A stretch of 33,160 nt of DNA from Pigoraptor vietnamica (taxonomy: Eukaryota; Opisthokonta; Filasterea), in assembly GCA_943704525.1 (NCBI GenBank), contig CALSCQ010001604.1, positions 1-33,160 of the forward strand, in the 5' to 3' direction. The notes under the pieces are model-generated. The model saw nothing but the letters and a program-made list of their open reading frames with translations, did not search any database and was not told where the DNA came from. Position numbers and translations under genes: made by a program. This document shows positions 30,171-33,160 of the stretch, piece after piece. Position 1 is the first letter of the stretch. The number at the start of each line of letters is the position of its first letter.

Positions 30171-32882
30171 ATGCGCAAAGTGTGGGTGGCTGGGTGGCCT
30201 TGGTGCACCAAGGCAGTCTGTGCGGGGCCGGGTCAAGAGGAGGGAAGGGTGTGTGTGTGTGTGTGTGGGGGGGAGAGATGGGGATGACTGGGAAGGTGTG
30301 GGGCCGTGGGTGCGAGTGGGGAACGGTGTCTGACGGACGGTGCTGAACTGCAGTAAGAATGTCGTCAACAACTACTCGGAGGCCGAGATTAAGGTCCGCG
30401 AGGCGACGTCGAACGACCCCTGGGGCGCGCCCGGTACCCTGCTCGCGGAGATAGCCAAGGCAACGCACGACTAGTGGGTCTTTGCAGTGGGCTTGAGTGG
30501 AGGCGCTGGTCTGAGTCTGTGGCTGACGTGTGTGTATCGTGTTTGTGCTTGCCGCGGGCGCGCAGTCAGCAGTTTCCGGAGATCATGAGCATGATTTGGA
30601 AGCGTCTCAACGACCATGGCAAGAACTGGCGCCATGTCTACAAGGTGTGTTGCAGTCTGGCTGATGTGGCGCAGGGTGCGCTGTGTGCGTTGCGGAAACG
30701 TCCGGGGGCTGACACCCCCTGCGTCGCAGGCGCTTGTGCTGCTCGAGTACATTGCGAAGTCTGGCTCGGACAAGGTGGCGAAGGCGGCCCTGGAAAACAT
30801 CTACACCATTCAGACGCTCAAGGACTTCCAGTTTATCGACAACACCGGCAAGGACCAGGGCGTGAACGGTGCGTTGCCGTGCGGGAGCGATATTGGTCGG
30901 CGGGCTCAGAGAGAGAGAGAGGGGGGGGGGGGGGGGTGCGGACATCTGGAGGGCAATGTTCTGTTTTGGGATTCTGCTCAGATTGGCTCAGATTGGCAAC
31001 TCGTCCTGGCGAGTGGGAGGGGAAATGTGGAGTAAGAGGCTCGTGTGGCTGGCGTTGACCTTGGCTCTCTGTGGTTGTGCAGTGCGTGAGAAGTCGAAGC
31101 AGCTCGTGGCCCTCCTCAAGGACGAGGAGCGGCTGCGCGAGGAGCGCGAGCGCGCCCTCAAACTCCTCGACAAATTCGCCGGCGGCATGGAGAGCCAGCA
31201 CGCGGGCGACGCCGACGGCGCCCTTCGCGAGCGTCCGCCGCAACCTGCGTCGTCTGATCGCAACGCCGAATACCGCCCGCGCTCGGCCGAAGAGGAGGAA
31301 CGTCAGGTGCAACAGGCCCTCGAGCTGAGCCGCCGCGAGGCCGAGCAGCGCCGCGCGCAACAGCAGCAGTGGTGAGTTTTCGTATGTGTCGTACTGCGTC
31401 ATGGCATCGCATCACGAGCTGCCCTCTGACTCGCCTTGTGCTGCCAGGGGTGGGTCTGGTGGCGATGCGTGGGGTGCGCCGGCGCCCGCGCAGGCACCAA
31501 AGCAGAGCGACCCGTGGGGCGGCACCCCGGCTGCGGTCGCAGCCGCATCGCAGCCCCGCCGCGACCCATTCGGCGACCAGCCGGACCCGTGGGGCTCGTT
31601 TGACGCGGCGAACCCCCGGCCGGCCCAGGCGCCCGCCGCCGCCGCCGCGCCCGCCCGCCCGCCGCCCCCGCAGTCGCGCGTGTCGCAGCCCATTCTCGAT
31701 CCTTGGGGCTCGTCGGCACCCGCGCCGGCTCCTGTCCCCGCCGCAGCGCCCGCTCGTGCCGTTGACCCTTTTGGCGACTTTGGTGCGCCTGCTCCCGCGC
31801 AGCCCGCGCGCCCTCCTGCGCCCGCAGCCGCCGCTGCCGATCCTTTTGGTGGGTTTGGCGCGCCCGCGCCGGCTCCTGCGCGTCCCGCGGCCCCTGCGGC
31901 GCCCGTGGATCCGTGGGGCGGAAGCGCGTTTGGCGGTGCGCCTGCCCAGCCCGCTGGGGACGTGTGGGGCGCGCCCGCGCAGCCGGCGCCTGCCGCGAAG
32001 GCGCAGCAGCAGGGCAAGCCCATGGACCCCGCGCGCATGATGGCCCAGATTGCCGTCAATGCCACGCAATTTGACGAGTTCAGCAAGCTCAGCCAGCGCC
32101 CAGGGGGTGCGCCCGCGCCCGTGCCCGCCCCGGCCCCCGCCCCGGCTCCCGCCCCTGCCTCCGACCCGTTTGCGACCATGTCCAACGTGTCCTCTGCCCT
32201 CCCCGACCCCTTTGGCGCCACACTGCCGCCGACTGTGCCGCTGCAACCGCAAAAGCCGGGGCAGTCATCGTCCACGTCCAACGTGAATGCGCAGGTTTGT
32301 TGCTGTGCCTGCGCCCTTGTCTCTCGTTGCATGCTTCGAAACTAATTGGACTTGTGTGCGCAGTCGGGTCTCTGGTCGGGCACCGGCGGCCTTGTCAACC
32401 TCGACGCGCTTGCCACGCCCTCGAAGCCAGCCACGTCGAATCCCTTTGGTCCTGCAGCAGGCGCCGGCGCCGTGCGGCCCGCGGGATCGCCCGCGACGGC
32501 CAATCCCGCGAACCCGTTCCACCAGCCGTCGCCGTCGATGAACCAGCTCCGGACAGGCGACCCACTGGGCATGCAGCCCCAGCAGACGTCTCCCATTCGC
32601 CCGGCTGCCCCGGCCACGGCTGGCTATGGTGCCACCCCGGCCGCTGCTGGCTATGGTGCCCCGGCGATGGCGGGTTACGGTGCCGCGCCTACGGCGGCGT
32701 TTGGCACTGCTGGGTACGGTGCACCCGCAGCTGGCTACTCGGCCGCTCAGCCGATGGGTGCGTCTCCGTTTGGCGCCCCAGCGACAACTAATTATGCCGG
32801 CGGATTCCAGCAGCAGCAGCCGGCGCGACCGGCCACGACGCAGCCCGCCGCCGTCAACCCGTTCCAGAATTCTGGATGGTGA
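30171..32882 (+). CDS. EPN: Epsin: ENTH-UIM endocytic adaptor
   Basis: Endocytic adaptor binding PI(4,5)P2, ubiquitin, AP-2 and EH-domain proteins at clathrin-coated pits. Exons 30171-30181, 30354-30473, 30566-30644, 30730-30868, 31083-31371, 31448-32294 and 32364-32882 give 667 residues. The ENTH domain (about 4-145) has NNYSEAEIKVREATSNDPWG, IMSMIWKRLNDHGKNWRHVYK, QTLKDFQF, GKDQGVNVREK and LLKDEERLREER, all family hallmarks. One UIM lies at about 185-205 (EEERQVQQALELSRREAEQ). The Ala/Pro-rich tail carries repeated DPW/DPF motifs (AP-2 binding) and three NPF motifs (SNPFGP, ANPFHQ, VNPFQN; EH binding), then AGYGA repeats. The first exon is only 11 nt (MRKV), chosen because it has an ATG, a GTGGGT donor and the needed phase. 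It gives a very short helix 0, so another first exon is possible. A likely 3'-end signal, AATATAAA, lies near 32979. Confidence 0.94.
30249..30276. repeat. (TG)nGn tract in epsin intron 1
   Basis: A GT repeat running into a short G-run, in the 172-bp intron between the 11-nt first exon and the ENTH exon. Confidence 0.85.
30905..30937. repeat. (GA)nGn tract in epsin intron 4
   Basis: GAGAGAGAGAGA followed by a run of about 16 G, sense-strand in the intron 30869-31082. It is the same composition as the (GA)nGn tract at the left window edge. Confidence 0.88.
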
Positions 32883-33160
32883 TCTCGGCCCTTGAACCAG
32901 AAAAAAGCGGAGCGTTCCTGTACCCGTGCTGGCCTGCGTTTTGTCGTTGTTTTGCCTGCCCTGCGCCCTTGGATTGAAATATAAATTTGTTCGTAGATCT
33001 GGATTCGCGATCCATCTCGTTTGTAGTTGGCGTAGACGATCTTTTGAACGCTAACGCCACGCTTCTCAGTATGCTTCGTTAATGTCGTTGATTTCTCTTG
33101 CTATAGAAGTGACGACACACATACGCTTCCTACTACCCACCCCCGCTTCCCCCTCCCCCC
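32883..33160. other. Epsin 3' flank to window end
   Basis: Contains a probable cleavage/polyadenylation signal (AATATAAA near 32979) and then moderately AT-rich sequence. It ends in a C-rich tract (about 33135-33160). No gene or RNA was recognised. Confidence 0.5.

Noticed and set aside
31412-32332. 306-codon minus-strand frame opposite the epsin tail
   Set aside because: It mirrors the Ala/Pro repeats of epsin exon 6 as Gly/Ala; no independent start context or motif.
1-33160. CRISPR arrays, prokaryotic operons, rRNA, tRNA and transposable elements
   Set aside because: The two tandem arrays have no spacer structure, genes are intron-split, no tRNA-like T-loop with a matching stem was found by eye, and no transposase, reverse transcriptase or terminal repeats were recognised.

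Overview
The window is nuclear DNA from an intron-rich, GC-rich eukaryote. Every gene that can be read is split by short GT-AG introns (most donors GTGCGT, GTGAGT or GTGGGT; most acceptors CAG), and no bacterial, organellar or transposon signature was seen. The gene set points to a flagellated unicellular relative of animals and fungi, such as an apusomonad, breviate or unicellular holozoan. It has a genuine integrin beta and an integrin-alpha-like partner, a CNK scaffold, a Dbf2/NDR kinase and the ciliary protein IFT172. The species cannot be fixed from sequence alone; an apusomonad such as Thecamonas is a guess.

Layout, left to right: integrin-alpha-like gene (minus, 3' end cut off by the window edge), head to head with integrin beta (plus); a membrane-anchored inositol-polyphosphate 5-phosphatase (plus); a small unknown gene (plus), convergent with a CNK-type scaffold with SAM-CRIC-PDZ-PH domains (minus); a probable mitochondrial K+/H+-exchange-related protein (plus), divergent from CNK; a 2OG-Fe(II) prolyl-4-hydroxylase-like enzyme (plus); full-length IFT172 (plus, 17 exons), convergent with a Dbf2/Sid2-type NDR kinase (minus); and an epsin (plus), divergent from the kinase. 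Exon models for all ten genes were built by hand. Reading phase is consistent across all 61 proposed introns, and complete models end in a stop codon.

The non-coding part is dominated by simple repeats: (TG)n and (CA)n tracts, mixed GTGC/GTGT tracts and (GA)nGn tracts, nearly all in introns or intergenic gaps. There is also a 37-bp minisatellite in the first integrin-alpha intron and an 11-bp tandem repeat between the kinase and epsin genes. Both window ends are homopolymer-rich, which suggests assembly breaks at such tracts.

Functionally, several genes fit one theme, adhesion and phosphoinositide or endocytic signalling at the plasma membrane: both integrin chains, a 5-phosphatase, a PDZ/PH scaffold with tyrosine YSxP repeats, and an epsin. 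The head-to-head integrin pair is the most striking feature. That the wider neighbourhood forms a functional cluster is an inference from adjacency only.
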